Notes under the pieces: model-generated
Databases searched by the model: none
What the model was told of the DNA's origin: nothing
The model's input: only the letters and a program-made list of their open reading frames with translations
Shown: one piece after another, positions 40,777 through 50,000 of the stretch
How positions within the stretch are numbered: the first letter of the stretch is position 1
Layout of the letters: the number at the start of each line of letters is the position of its first letter
Origin: Bacteroidales bacterium UBA3743
Lineage (GTDB): Bacteria; Bacteroidota; Bacteroidia; Bacteroidales; Paludibacteraceae
DNA length: 64,000 bases
Direction: 5' to 3'
Assembly: GCA_002371265.1 (NCBI GenBank)
Contig: DFGT01000009.1
Span: forward strand, 1-64,000
Translations under genes and position numbers: made by a program

Positions 40777-43700
40777 ATGAGTCGAACAGGATTTCAATTT
40801 TCAGCTATGCTGAAGCGGGCGAAAATAAAGTGTGTTATTAGCTTGCTACTATTTTTATTGTTTTCCATTCAGGTTTCTGCAAGACATGTAGGAGCCCCGA
40901 ATATTGATTTCTCCGAAGGAAATTTCAGTGGTTGGACGATGGAAACAGGAAATTATTATCGTCAGGCAGATAGTACATGTACTTATGAGTGGACTGGTAC
41001 AGTGACGCAAGAAAATAACCGTTTTAAATTAATTAATTCAGCTATTTCAACATATGATACGATTGTTAGTTGTGATGACTTTTTGGAAAATCCTTTTTCT
41101 GATGGAGCTGTCACAATGCGAATAGGAACCCCTGGATATAAAACAGGTGCAGAAGGAAATGGTTCTAAAAAAGCTGCTGCTGAGAGAGCAACGTATAAAT
41201 TTACTGTTACAGATGAATCTAAAGCTTTGATTGTGAATTTTGCTTGTGTGCTTCATGATCCGGTAAGTAATAATAACAATCCTGCACGCCCTGGAGCTGC
41301 CGCATCAAATTCGGGACATTCAGGAGAGCAAATTCCACATTTTGGAATGAACGTAGAGTTTAAGAGCCCGAGTGGAGATGTTTCAACAGAGGCGTGTGCA
41401 AGGTTTGAAAGTACGGCCAATAAAACCGCCACGTACTTGAAGTTGCCTACAAATCCATGTCCTTATTCCGGTGCCCCTAAAATGTTGACCGAATACCCTT
41501 ATTTGCCTTGGACATCAACAATTTATAATTTGCAAGGCAAGGTTGGTTATGAGGTGACTGTTACATTCCTGACTCATGACTGTTTGCGTGTACAAAATAA
41601 TAAAGAGGAAGCTGGCGGGCATGAAGCATACGGATATTTCTATGTAGAGACTACAGATTTGAAATTGGATGTGAACAACTGTGAGAGTAGTGGAGAGAAT
41701 GCCACTATCAAGGCTCCGAAAGGATTTGCCCACTATGAGTGGAAAGTCGACGGAAATGAAAGCCCGATATTCCTGTTTACTGGAAAAGACAGTAGTGAAG
41801 TGGAGATAGACCGTCGTCTGATGACTTCCAATTCCAGGTATACATGTACAATGCGTGGCGAATTGCAAAGTTGCAGCTCCATCACATTGGAGACGGAATT
41901 GCTTCCTGTATCTGTGAAGCCGGACATTACCTTTAAGGTCGGATGTAGCGGTAATGTGGAGTTTACAAACGCATCTACTTTGAACACTACTGATGACGAA
42001 TTGTTCAAATATAGTTGGGACTTTGCGGATGGACATAATTCTGTAGTGGAGAATCCAACTCATAAATTCGCAAGGGCTGGCAATTATAAGGTGAAACTGA
42101 TGGCAGCAACCAAGCATGGATGTTCAGGAACAGATTCGTTTAATGTGACTATTCCTGATTATCCGACTGTGATTATTGATGGTCAGGACACCGTTTGTCA
42201 GGGAGCAACAGTAGAATTGTTCGCACAGAACATATCCCAAAATTCAAAAGTCACATGGATGGATTCGTCAAAGACAATAATCAGCAATGATATGAGTACG
42301 GAGGTGACAATAGATAACAGCAGTTGGTTCTATGTCCATGTTGTTGATGATTTATCATGTGGATATGATGATTCTCTTTATATTAATCGTGTCTTGATGC
42401 CGAACATAAAACTGAATGCCACGAAAGATACGGTTTGTTCCGGTGATTCAACGCGTCTTACAGCGTCGAGCCTTGTGTCGTGCACATATGCATGGAGTAA
42501 TGGTAAAACCGGTTCTCGTGTAAATGTTATTCCTACAGAGACAAATACATATAAATGTCAGGCAATTTCGTTGAATTTTGGTTGCAAAACAGAAGATTCC
42601 ATTACAATTCATGTTAATCCAGCTCCGACAATTGACCTTTTGGCCCCTGAAGAGCTATGTTCTGGAGAAAAATCGATGGTGTATGGAGCAGGTGGTGAAA
42701 GTTACGAATGGGATTTGGGTATAGATCCTAATTCTGGTCTTGGTATTATTTATAGTGGACCGTCGATGGAAATACAGCCTTATACAGACACGTCATATAC
42801 GGTGATTGGTTATGACAAGTTTGGATGTAGAGGAACAGCGAGCAAGAAAGTGCGCATCAAGCAGAGCCCTCTTGTTCAGGTTGCTGATTTGGTGGATGAG
42901 GTTTGTCCTGATGAGCAAGCAAAAGTGTCAATGCTTTCCGCTCAAGGATATACGTTTGAATGGCAGGATGGATCCACCAACTCAACATTGCAAAAGAAAA
43001 TTTCAGAGAATGAGATATGGAAGGTGAAAGTGACTTCCAATGGCTGTACAGATTCGATGTCTGTTCCTGTTTATGTTTATCAACTACCTTTGGTCGCCAT
43101 TTTATCTAAAGATGAAGTGTGTGCTTTGGATACAGTCAAATTGTCAGTCGTCGGCACACCGGAAAGAATCGAATGGATTTATCCTCCAGCTGGACAAGAT
43201 TCAGTGGCGTTTGATGTCCCAGACGGACCTACGGAGTATCAGGTTGTCGGTTATAGCGTGGAAGGTTGTCCTAATCATGTTTCCAAGACAGTGAATGTCA
43301 ACATTCCTGTACAGGTGGATATCATTGCACCAGACAGTGTATGTATAGGAAATAGAGCAGAATTGGCTTTTGAGGGAAATGTTGAAAGCCAGAGATGGTA
43401 TGCTGGTGACATATATTTTGATTTCCAGAAGGAGACGAGCTATTTAGTGAGGGAGCCTGTATGGATCAGACTAGAAAGTACGGACAGGAATGGATGTAAG
43501 TCAAAAGATTCGACTTATGTAGACACAATTACACGTCCAGTGATAGAAATCGTTGGAGATTTTGAGGTTTGTCCGGGCGAAGCGGCGCAAATCGACGCTC
43601 TCGGAGCCACTGAATATGTATGGCATGACGGAGTGAAGGGTGGACACCGTGCATTCAAGATAACCGATGAAACTTTGAAAGTGTCTGTGACAGGAACTCG

Positions 43701-45390
43701 TAAGGGATGTAAGTCTGAGGCCAGTGCTATCCTTGGCACACTTCCTGTGCCAGAGTTGTGGGTGGATGGAGATAGTGTGGTTTGCCCGGGAAAATATACT
43801 TCACTTAAGGCTCATGGTGCTGATACATATAATTGGGGATATGGTCTGGATGGAGAATCATTGGAGGTCTCTCCGTCAGTCGCCACTAAATATACATTGA
43901 CTGGAACTGGTTCAAACGGATGCCAGTCGACAAAGGTTGTGACAGTGTCGTTGAGAGAAGTGCCAGACGTGAAGATCACTGGTGATATAAACGTCTGCAA
44001 AGACAGTGTCGCGACAATGGTTGCGTCAGGAGCGATGGATTATTCATGGAAGCACGGAAAGCAGGGTGAAACGTTGATTGAAAAAATTTCTGGAGAGACA
44101 ACATTTGAGGTTGTCGGAGTGGATTCATTCGGCTGCCAGAACACAGCGACATTCACTATCCTTCCTGTTGATCCACCTGTACTTTCATATTTGGGTAGTG
44201 TGGATGCATGTAAGGGAGAATATGTGCATCTGCGTGCTCAGGGTGCCACTACATTTGAATGGTATTATGGAAAAGATACCGTCTACACTCCTAATCTTGA
44301 TTTCATTCCTGAATCAGATATGTATGTCAAACTCGTCGGAACTCGTTTGAATTGTTCTTCTGACATGAACATATTTATTCATCAGCTGACTCCTCCTAAT
44401 GTTCTTATCACAGGAGATAAGATTGTATGCCCTGGAGATAAGGCAACTATTACGGCATCCGGAGCAAATACATACAGATGGAATACAAATGAGGTTGGAC
44501 CTACAATCACGCAATTCCCAATGCTGACCACAACATATTATGTGACAGGTACAGATATGAATGGATGTACTAATACTGTGCCATACGAGCTTGAAGTGTA
44601 CAAACTTCCAAAGCTTGATATCAAATTGTCGTCGGTGGAAGGTTGTGCTGATGAGGGGGACAAGGTCAGATTGTCTGCGTCGGGAGCTATTTTCTATGAA
44701 TGGAGCGCAGAGCCAGAGCCTGAGAATTTTTCGGCAAACTACAATTCAGAATCTATGGAGATAGCCATTTTGGCAGACACGAAGTTTACATTGATGGGAC
44801 GTGATGAAAACGGTTGTGAATCTACAACGTATAAAACAGTGACTCTTGCAAACCGTCGTACATTCGACTATACTGTCACTCCAGGCTGGATTGACGAGAC
44901 AAACCCGACGGTTCAGTTTGTAGGATTATCACCTGTTGAGGCTAATTGGACATGGCAGCCATACTCTACTGCACAGGAATTGGAGGGACGTACTATGAAC
45001 TACCGTTATGACACTGAGAAGGTCGGAGATTCAGTAAGCGTGCTTGTGCGTGCTGTGGATGCTGCAGGTTGTGTATATGAAGGTGTCACTTCTCTGTATG
45101 TGTGGAAGGATATATGGGCTCCAGAGGCGTTCACACCAAATGGAGACGAAAAAAATGACGGATTCAGATTTTATGGAGGTCGCTACGTCGACGAATTCTC
45201 TTATATCATATATAATCGCCTTGGAGAGATCATGTATGAAGGAAGAGGTCTGGAAGACACTTGGGATGGCAAGTGGAATGGCAAAGAATGTCCGTGGGGA
45301 GTGTATGGTTGGGTTTACAAATATAAATGTAAGTTCGGCAACCTTGAGAGAAACGGTGAAAACCGTGGTTTTGTAACTCTTGTAAGATAA
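40777..45390 (+). CDS. Giant T9SS type-B sorted multidomain (PKD/Ig-like) surface protein
   Basis: About 1537 residues. Signal peptide (CVISLLLFLLFSIQVSA), an N-terminal lectin-like beta domain (NIDFSEGNFSGWTMETGNYY), a PKD domain (YSWDFADGHNSVVENPTHKF), then about ten Ig/PKD-like repeats with the pattern C-G-D-x-V-x-L-A-GA-x-Y-W (for example VCPGDKATITASGANTYRWN). It ends with the gliding-motility-associated type-B domain (APEAFTPNGDEKNDGFRFYG, YNRLGEIMYEG, WDGKWNGKECPWGVYGWVYK). Type-B proteins reach the surface by T9SS and need a PorP/SprF partner, which is encoded 4 nt downstream. Adhesin or motility-related role inferred. ATG 40777 is preferred to GTG 40756. Confidence 0.9.
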   Translation: MSRTGFQFSAMLKRAKIKCVISLLLFLLFSIQVSARHVGAPNIDFSEGNFSGWTMETGNYYRQADSTCTYEWTGTVTQENNRFKLINSAISTYDTIVSCDDFLENPFSDGAVTMRIGTPGYKTGAEGNGSKKAAAERATYKFTVTDESKALIVNFACVLHDPVSNNNNPARPGAAASNSGHSGEQIPHFGMNVEFKSPSGDVSTEACARFESTANKTATYLKLPTNPCPYSGAPKMLTEYPYLPWTSTIYNLQGKVGYEVTVTFLTHDCLRVQNNKEEAGGHEAYGYFYVETTDLKLDVNNCESSGENATIKAPKGFAHYEWKVDGNESPIFLFTGKDSSEVEIDRRLMTSNSRYTCTMRGELQSCSSITLETELLPVSVKPDITFKVGCSGNVEFTNASTLNTTDDELFKYSWDFADGHNSVVENPTHKFARAGNYKVKLMAATKHGCSGTDSFNVTIPDYPTVIIDGQDTVCQGATVELFAQNISQNSKVTWMDSSKTIISNDMSTEVTIDNSSWFYVHVVDDLSCGYDDSLYINRVLMPNIKLNATKDTVCSGDSTRLTASSLVSCTYAWSNGKTGSRVNVIPTETNTYKCQAISLNFGCKTEDSITIHVNPAPTIDLLAPEELCSGEKSMVYGAGGESYEWDLGIDPNSGLGIIYSGPSMEIQPYTDTSYTVIGYDKFGCRGTASKKVRIKQSPLVQVADLVDEVCPDEQAKVSMLSAQGYTFEWQDGSTNSTLQKKISENEIWKVKVTSNGCTDSMSVPVYVYQLPLVAILSKDEVCALDTVKLSVVGTPERIEWIYPPAGQDSVAFDVPDGPTEYQVVGYSVEGCPNHVSKTVNVNIPVQVDIIAPDSVCIGNRAELAFEGNVESQRWYAGDIYFDFQKETSYLVREPVWIRLESTDRNGCKSKDSTYVDTITRPVIEIVGDFEVCPGEAAQIDALGATEYVWHDGVKGGHRAFKITDETLKVSVTGTRKGCKSEASAILGTLPVPELWVDGDSVVCPGKYTSLKAHGADTYNWGYGLDGESLEVSPSVATKYTLTGTGSNGCQSTKVVTVSLREVPDVKITGDINVCKDSVATMVASGAMDYSWKHGKQGETLIEKISGETTFEVVGVDSFGCQNTATFTILPVDPPVLSYLGSVDACKGEYVHLRAQGATTFEWYYGKDTVYTPNLDFIPESDMYVKLVGTRLNCSSDMNIFIHQLTPPNVLITGDKIVCPGDKATITASGANTYRWNTNEVGPTITQFPMLTTTYYVTGTDMNGCTNTVPYELEVYKLPKLDIKLSSVEGCADEGDKVRLSASGAIFYEWSAEPEPENFSANYNSESMEIAILADTKFTLMGRDENGCESTTYKTVTLANRRTFDYTVTPGWIDETNPTVQFVGLSPVEANWTWQPYSTAQELEGRTMNYRYDTEKVGDSVSVLVRAVDAAGCVYEGVTSLYVWKDIWAPEAFTPNGDEKNDGFRFYGGRYVDEFSYIIYNRLGEIMYEGRGLEDTWDGKWNGKECPWGVYGWVYKYKCKFGNLERNGENRGFVTLVR

Positions 45391-45394
45391 AGAG

Positions 45395-46420
45395 GTGATG
45401 AAAAGACTACTACAAATAATATTAACAGTATGGATGGCGGGTGTGTCTGCATATGCGCAAGATTACACATTCTCCAACCATAATATAGTGCCATTTAGTT
45501 TGAATCCAGCGATGGCAGGAAATGCAAACGCGATACGTTTGGGTTTGAATTTCCGTCAGCAGTGGCCGACGTTGGGAAATAAATACAACACACTCCGAGC
45601 TTCGTACGACCAGAATTTCTACAAACGAATGTGTTCGGCTGGATTGTCGTATGCTTTGGACAGTTATGCTGGAGGAATTTACAGAACGAATGAGATAGGC
45701 TTGGTCTATGCCCATACGTTTCAGCTGAAGAGCGGAAAGTCGAACAAGTTTTCGTCAAATGCGACAGATGGTATTTTCTTGCGTCTTGGTGTACAGGCTA
45801 CATATTTTATAAATACATTCGATGTAGACAAGGTGTCGTTTGGAGACCAATATGATTTGGGTACAGGTAACCGTTATCTTCCCAAAAGTACAGAGGAGTT
45901 CGAACATGAACGTGTCAATTTTGCGGATTTCAATGTCGGTGCGGCATTGTGTGTGCAGGGATTCCTGACTTTGGGTGCAGCCATGTATCATTTGTCTGAG
46001 CCGGAAAATGGATTCCAGAAGACAGGCAATAATATCTTGCATCGTCGTTTTGCCGCACATGTCAACTATATCAAGGATTTGGAGCTTTCAAACGGTTTGT
46101 TTGGACGAAATTCTATATCAGACACTTATCTATTCGCCAATGCCTCATATCAGAAGCAGGATGTTTGGAAACAGTTGGATTTTGGTGTCGGCGGATTCTT
46201 CTCTCCGTTTATGGCAGGAATTTCGTTGAAATCGGATTTGTCTGAAGTCTCGTATGTCTCATTTATGGTCGGTACGTCGATAAAGAATTTCCAGGCATAC
46301 TACGTATATGATCTATTCACATCGCAGCAGAAAAAGAATGGATCGTGGTCTCATGAGATTGCCTTGATATATATAATACGTACGGTTGAAAGATATCCGT
46401 GTCCGGTTGTTTATTGGTAA
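45395..46420 (+). CDS. PorP/SprF-family T9SS outer membrane protein
   Basis: 341 residues: signal peptide (LQIILTVWMAGVSAYAQ), then the PorP/SprF start YTFSNHNIVPFSLNPAMAGN and a small outer-membrane beta barrel (RLGLNFRQQWPTLGNKYNTL, GAALCVQGFLTLGAAMYHLS). SprF-type proteins hold or export the specific type-B substrate encoded beside them. Tight 4-nt linkage to the giant protein indicates a dedicated pair. Confidence 0.9.
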   Translation: MMKRLLQIILTVWMAGVSAYAQDYTFSNHNIVPFSLNPAMAGNANAIRLGLNFRQQWPTLGNKYNTLRASYDQNFYKRMCSAGLSYALDSYAGGIYRTNEIGLVYAHTFQLKSGKSNKFSSNATDGIFLRLGVQATYFINTFDVDKVSFGDQYDLGTGNRYLPKSTEEFEHERVNFADFNVGAALCVQGFLTLGAAMYHLSEPENGFQKTGNNILHRRFAAHVNYIKDLELSNGLFGRNSISDTYLFANASYQKQDVWKQLDFGVGGFFSPFMAGISLKSDLSEVSYVSFMVGTSIKNFQAYYVYDLFTSQQKKNGSWSHEIALIYIIRTVERYPCPVVYW

Positions 46421-46517
46421 AAATGCTGGACACAATTCTCCGAAAAGATAAAAATAGCTTTTAAACATACGTTTGTATGAAAAAAGTTGTTATTTATGTA
46501 GAAAAACGTAGTTTTAT

Positions 46518-46547
46518 TTTGCGGGTAACTTAAAAAAACTACATTTG
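46518..46547 (+). promoter_or_regulatory. Promoter of the CotH/lamin-tail gene
   Basis: TTTG (46518-46521), 18 nt, TACATTTG (46540-46547). The leader would be about 120 nt long. Confidence 0.65.
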
Positions 46548-46672
46548 CTTAAAACTTTAACAATATACTCAACTAAGGATAGCGATTATGTGGCCTATTG
46601 TATGACGACTAATTTGTGTCTAAAATTGAGCCTTGAATTTTATCTAAGAACTCTAATAACATACAACATACT

Positions 46673-49600
46673 ATGAAAAACTTATACTCTATTAATGTAC
46701 ACAGACTATTTCGGTCGATTATGATTTCGGCTGGATGTTTGTCAGCACTCTCTGTTTCAGCGGCACTTAAGATCACGGAGATCATGCCAAGCAATATCTC
46801 CACTATAATCAGTGATAAATATGATTATAATGGATATGTTGAGATTTACAATGATGGTGAGCAGGTGGATCTTAATGGTTGGACTGTGACAAATGAGAAG
46901 GAGGGTAAGACGGATTGGACATTGCGTCTCTCACAGTCGCATGTTGTCAAGAAAGGATATAATTTGCTTTTCTTTGCGAAGGATGACGTCGCTGAGACGC
47001 AAGGAAGCTCTGCAGCCAATATGAATCCATTGTTCATAGGTACTGTTTCTCAAAAACTTACCTCTGACGCTGGAAAACTGACTCTCACAAACGGTTCGCA
47101 GACTATTTCTATCGAGTATCCTAAGCAGTATCCGCATATTTCGTATGGAGACGGTGGTTATATGATACCATCGCCTGGAACAGACAACACTGCTGCTTAT
47201 AAAATATCGGATAGAGTAGCGTCGCCTACATTTTCAGGAACAAATCCTGGTGTGGTATATGCTGGTGGCAGCGCTACGGTTCAGCTTCAGTGTTCAACAT
47301 CAGGAGCCCAGATCTATTATACTCTAGACGGAAGTATTCCTACAAAAGAAAAAGGAATGGTATACAGCTCTCCGATAGCAATCAATAACACTACTATTGT
47401 GCGTGCTAGAGCTTATAAAGACGGTGCTCTTTATAGTGATGTCGTGACAGGATCATACCTGTTCACTGATGAAATTTATTCTTCTTGTGGCTTTTCTAAG
47501 TTGCCGATCGTGTCAATCAGCTCGGATGATGAGAATTTTAATGATCCACGTTTAGGTATTTGTGTGGTGGGTAATAATGGCTCACGTGCAACTTGTTCTA
47601 GTGACAACGCTCAGACCGCTAACTATTATAATGACTGGATGCGTCCTGCAAATTTTGAATATATAGTCGATGGCAAGGTCGTAGACAATCAGGAGGTTGA
47701 GGTTGGTGTGTTTGGAGTCTGTTCACGTCAGCATGCGACAAAGAGCTTTAAGATCAAAGCCAATAAGCGTACTGGAAACAACAAATTCCAATACACAAAA
47801 TTCTTCAATGACAGAAGTTACACAAAATATAAAGCCCTTGCCCTTCGTAACGGAGGAAACGGATTTTATATGCATCCGCGTTGGAGAGAAGGATATATGC
47901 AGACTCTCGCAAAAGGAATGAATATCGACTATCAGGCATACCAGCCAGTCGCTTACTTCTTGAATGGTGAGTATAGGGGCTTGATGGGACTACGTGAGCG
48001 TACGGATGAAGATTATATCGAGTCTAATTATGGTTACGAGGAGGATGAAATCGAGTATATCCGTTTGGTGAAAGAGGAAAAAAAGTACGTGGCTCAAATA
48101 GGAACTGATGAGGCATATTATAAGATGGAAAACCTTGCCGCTAACAATAGCGGTGACGCTGATTTCTATGATAAGTTGTCTCAGATTATGGATATTGACG
48201 AATATATTGACTATCAGATTGTTCAGCAGTTCTTGGCAAACACAGACTGGGTGAACAACAATGTCAAACTGTGGAGAAAGAAAGACGGTGGTAAATTCCG
48301 TTGGTTCCTGTATGATGTCGACTTCGGCTTGTCTACAAGCTCGAGTGCATCCAACAACATGTTGAATTACTGCTTGACAGGAAGCACTTCTGGCGGTGGT
48401 TCAATGTGGCCTGGAATGGGTGACGGTACAATGCCAGGAATGGGTGGCGGCACAATGCCAGGAATGGGAGGAGGAGGATTCCCTGGAATGGGAGGTGGCT
48501 TTTCTATGCCTGGTATGTTGTCTTCGGATGAGATGCATCTATGTACTCTTTTCAAAGGATGTATGCAGAATGAGGATTTCAAATATCATTTCTTGGACAG
48601 ATACACATATTTGCTAGAGACTCAGTTTACAGAGACTCGCATGACTAGAATTTGTGATTCTATATCAGCTCTTGTTAAAGAGGAGGCTTGCGCGACTATT
48701 GAAGTTGGTGAAAAAATCGGAGGATGTACACAGCAGCAATATGACAATGCCATTCAGAGTATGATAAATTTTGCTAAGCAGCGTCCTTCTATTGTAGAGA
48801 GTCAGCTTGTATCCTATTATGAAGTGCAGTCGACAAAAGCAAATGTCTCTGTCCGTATGTCGTTTGGCGGAAATGCACCTGAGTACAGATTCTTGGTCAA
48901 CAAGATAGCGAGCACTAAAGATTATAGCCGTCAGCTGTTTGTAGGTGAGAGAATTAAGGTTGAAGTTCGTGTGCCTGCAGGTTATAAGATTCAGTCTTGG
49001 AAAATCAACGGTGAGACAAAGAATGGCACAGCAACGTCTTATCTTGATAATGTAACGTCTTCAGGAATGGATATTGAGGTGATTTTTGCACAGGATTCTG
49101 ATTTCAAGCTTCCAAAATTGTATATCAATGAGGTTTGTGCTTCAAACAATAAGACAGCGGATGAATATGGTGCAAAACCAGATTGGATTGAGATCTACAA
49201 CAGTGAAAACCATGATGTCGATTTGGCTGGTATGATTGTAAAGAATGTGACAGCAAACGCTTCTTCTGTAATTCCTTACGATTATTCGTCGACAGTAATT
49301 CCGGCTCACGGAAGAGTGATGTTGTGGGCCGACAAGGAGACAGCAAGCGGACCGTTGCATGTTGGATTTAAGTTGAGTGCAGAAGTCTCTCAAAAGATAC
49401 AGCTTATAATGCCATATGCAGGCAAGGAAGAGGTGATTGATGAGGTGACTTTCCAGAAACATGAGCAAAATGGTTCGTACGGAAGAAAAACGGATGGTTC
49501 ATCAGATTTGACAGTCTTTGATATTTGCACGACTTCAAATATCGGAAAACAGATGGCAACGCCAAGTGCTGAGAATGGTTCAAAAATCTGTACTGATCAG

Positions 49601-49825
49601 TTGGCAGACCTTTCTGATGTGGTTGCTGATGATATCGTCTATCCAAATCCTACCGGTTCGGAGTGGACAATCAACATCGACGGAGAATATGTGGTGTCTA
49701 ATATGGTTGGCCAGGTGATAGAGTCTGGTGATGCATACGCTGGCATGACATTCGGAGGTGACTACAAAACTGGAGTCTACTTGTTGAAGATAGACGACAA
49801 GGTGATTAAGATAATAAAGAGGTAA
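46673..49825 (+). CDS. T9SS-secreted CotH-kinase-like protein with lamin-tail domains
   Basis: 1050 residues. Order: signal peptide; lamin tail domain 1 (ITEIMPSNISTIISDKYDYN, about 31-130); chitobiase C-terminal-like Ig domain (YYTLDGSIPTKEKG, about 188-265); CotH domain (about 275-710) with KSFKIKANKRTGNNKF, YKALALRNGGNGFYMHPRWR, LMGLRERTDEDYIESNYG and WFLYDVDFGLS; a Gly-Met-Pro-rich loop (578-615); lamin tail domain 2 (YINEVCASNNKTADEYGAKP, about 820-930); and a T9SS type-A tail (VYPNPTGSEWTINIDGEYVV). CotH proteins are atypical kinases in spores; in gut bacteria they are linked to cell-surface fibre-degrading machinery. Substrate unknown. Confidence 0.9.
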   Translation: MKNLYSINVHRLFRSIMISAGCLSALSVSAALKITEIMPSNISTIISDKYDYNGYVEIYNDGEQVDLNGWTVTNEKEGKTDWTLRLSQSHVVKKGYNLLFFAKDDVAETQGSSAANMNPLFIGTVSQKLTSDAGKLTLTNGSQTISIEYPKQYPHISYGDGGYMIPSPGTDNTAAYKISDRVASPTFSGTNPGVVYAGGSATVQLQCSTSGAQIYYTLDGSIPTKEKGMVYSSPIAINNTTIVRARAYKDGALYSDVVTGSYLFTDEIYSSCGFSKLPIVSISSDDENFNDPRLGICVVGNNGSRATCSSDNAQTANYYNDWMRPANFEYIVDGKVVDNQEVEVGVFGVCSRQHATKSFKIKANKRTGNNKFQYTKFFNDRSYTKYKALALRNGGNGFYMHPRWREGYMQTLAKGMNIDYQAYQPVAYFLNGEYRGLMGLRERTDEDYIESNYGYEEDEIEYIRLVKEEKKYVAQIGTDEAYYKMENLAANNSGDADFYDKLSQIMDIDEYIDYQIVQQFLANTDWVNNNVKLWRKKDGGKFRWFLYDVDFGLSTSSSASNNMLNYCLTGSTSGGGSMWPGMGDGTMPGMGGGTMPGMGGGGFPGMGGGFSMPGMLSSDEMHLCTLFKGCMQNEDFKYHFLDRYTYLLETQFTETRMTRICDSISALVKEEACATIEVGEKIGGCTQQQYDNAIQSMINFAKQRPSIVESQLVSYYEVQSTKANVSVRMSFGGNAPEYRFLVNKIASTKDYSRQLFVGERIKVEVRVPAGYKIQSWKINGETKNGTATSYLDNVTSSGMDIEVIFAQDSDFKLPKLYINEVCASNNKTADEYGAKPDWIEIYNSENHDVDLAGMIVKNVTANASSVIPYDYSSTVIPAHGRVMLWADKETASGPLHVGFKLSAEVSQKIQLIMPYAGKEEVIDEVTFQKHEQNGSYGRKTDGSSDLTVFDICTTSNIGKQMATPSAENGSKICTDQLADLSDVVADDIVYPNPTGSEWTINIDGEYVVSNMVGQVIESGDAYAGMTFGGDYKTGVYLLKIDDKVIKIIKR

Positions 49826-49860
49826 ACTCATATTTTTCATATCATTTCAATTTTAGGAAA

Positions 49861-49890
49861 GGCAGAGAGGGTGACTTCTCTGTCTTTTTT
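49861..49890 (+). terminator. Terminator after the CotH gene
   Basis: GGCAGAGAGG, a short loop, CTTCTCTGTC and TTTTTT, with one or two imperfect pairs in the stem. Confidence 0.75.
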
Positions 49891-49941
49891 CTCGTTTGTG
49901 GTGGAGAGGTGTACCAAAACCTACACTCTATGTCTATAAAC

Positions 49942-49972
49942 TTGTATCATTCATCTAATTTTTTTAGATTTG
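49942..49972 (+). promoter_or_regulatory. Promoter of the GH5 gene
   Basis: TTG (49942-49944), 20 nt, TAGATTTG (49965-49972). Leader of about 25 nt to ATG 50001. Confidence 0.7.
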
Positions 49973-50000
49973 TCGTGAAATTGAGTAAAAGTATTAGCTT

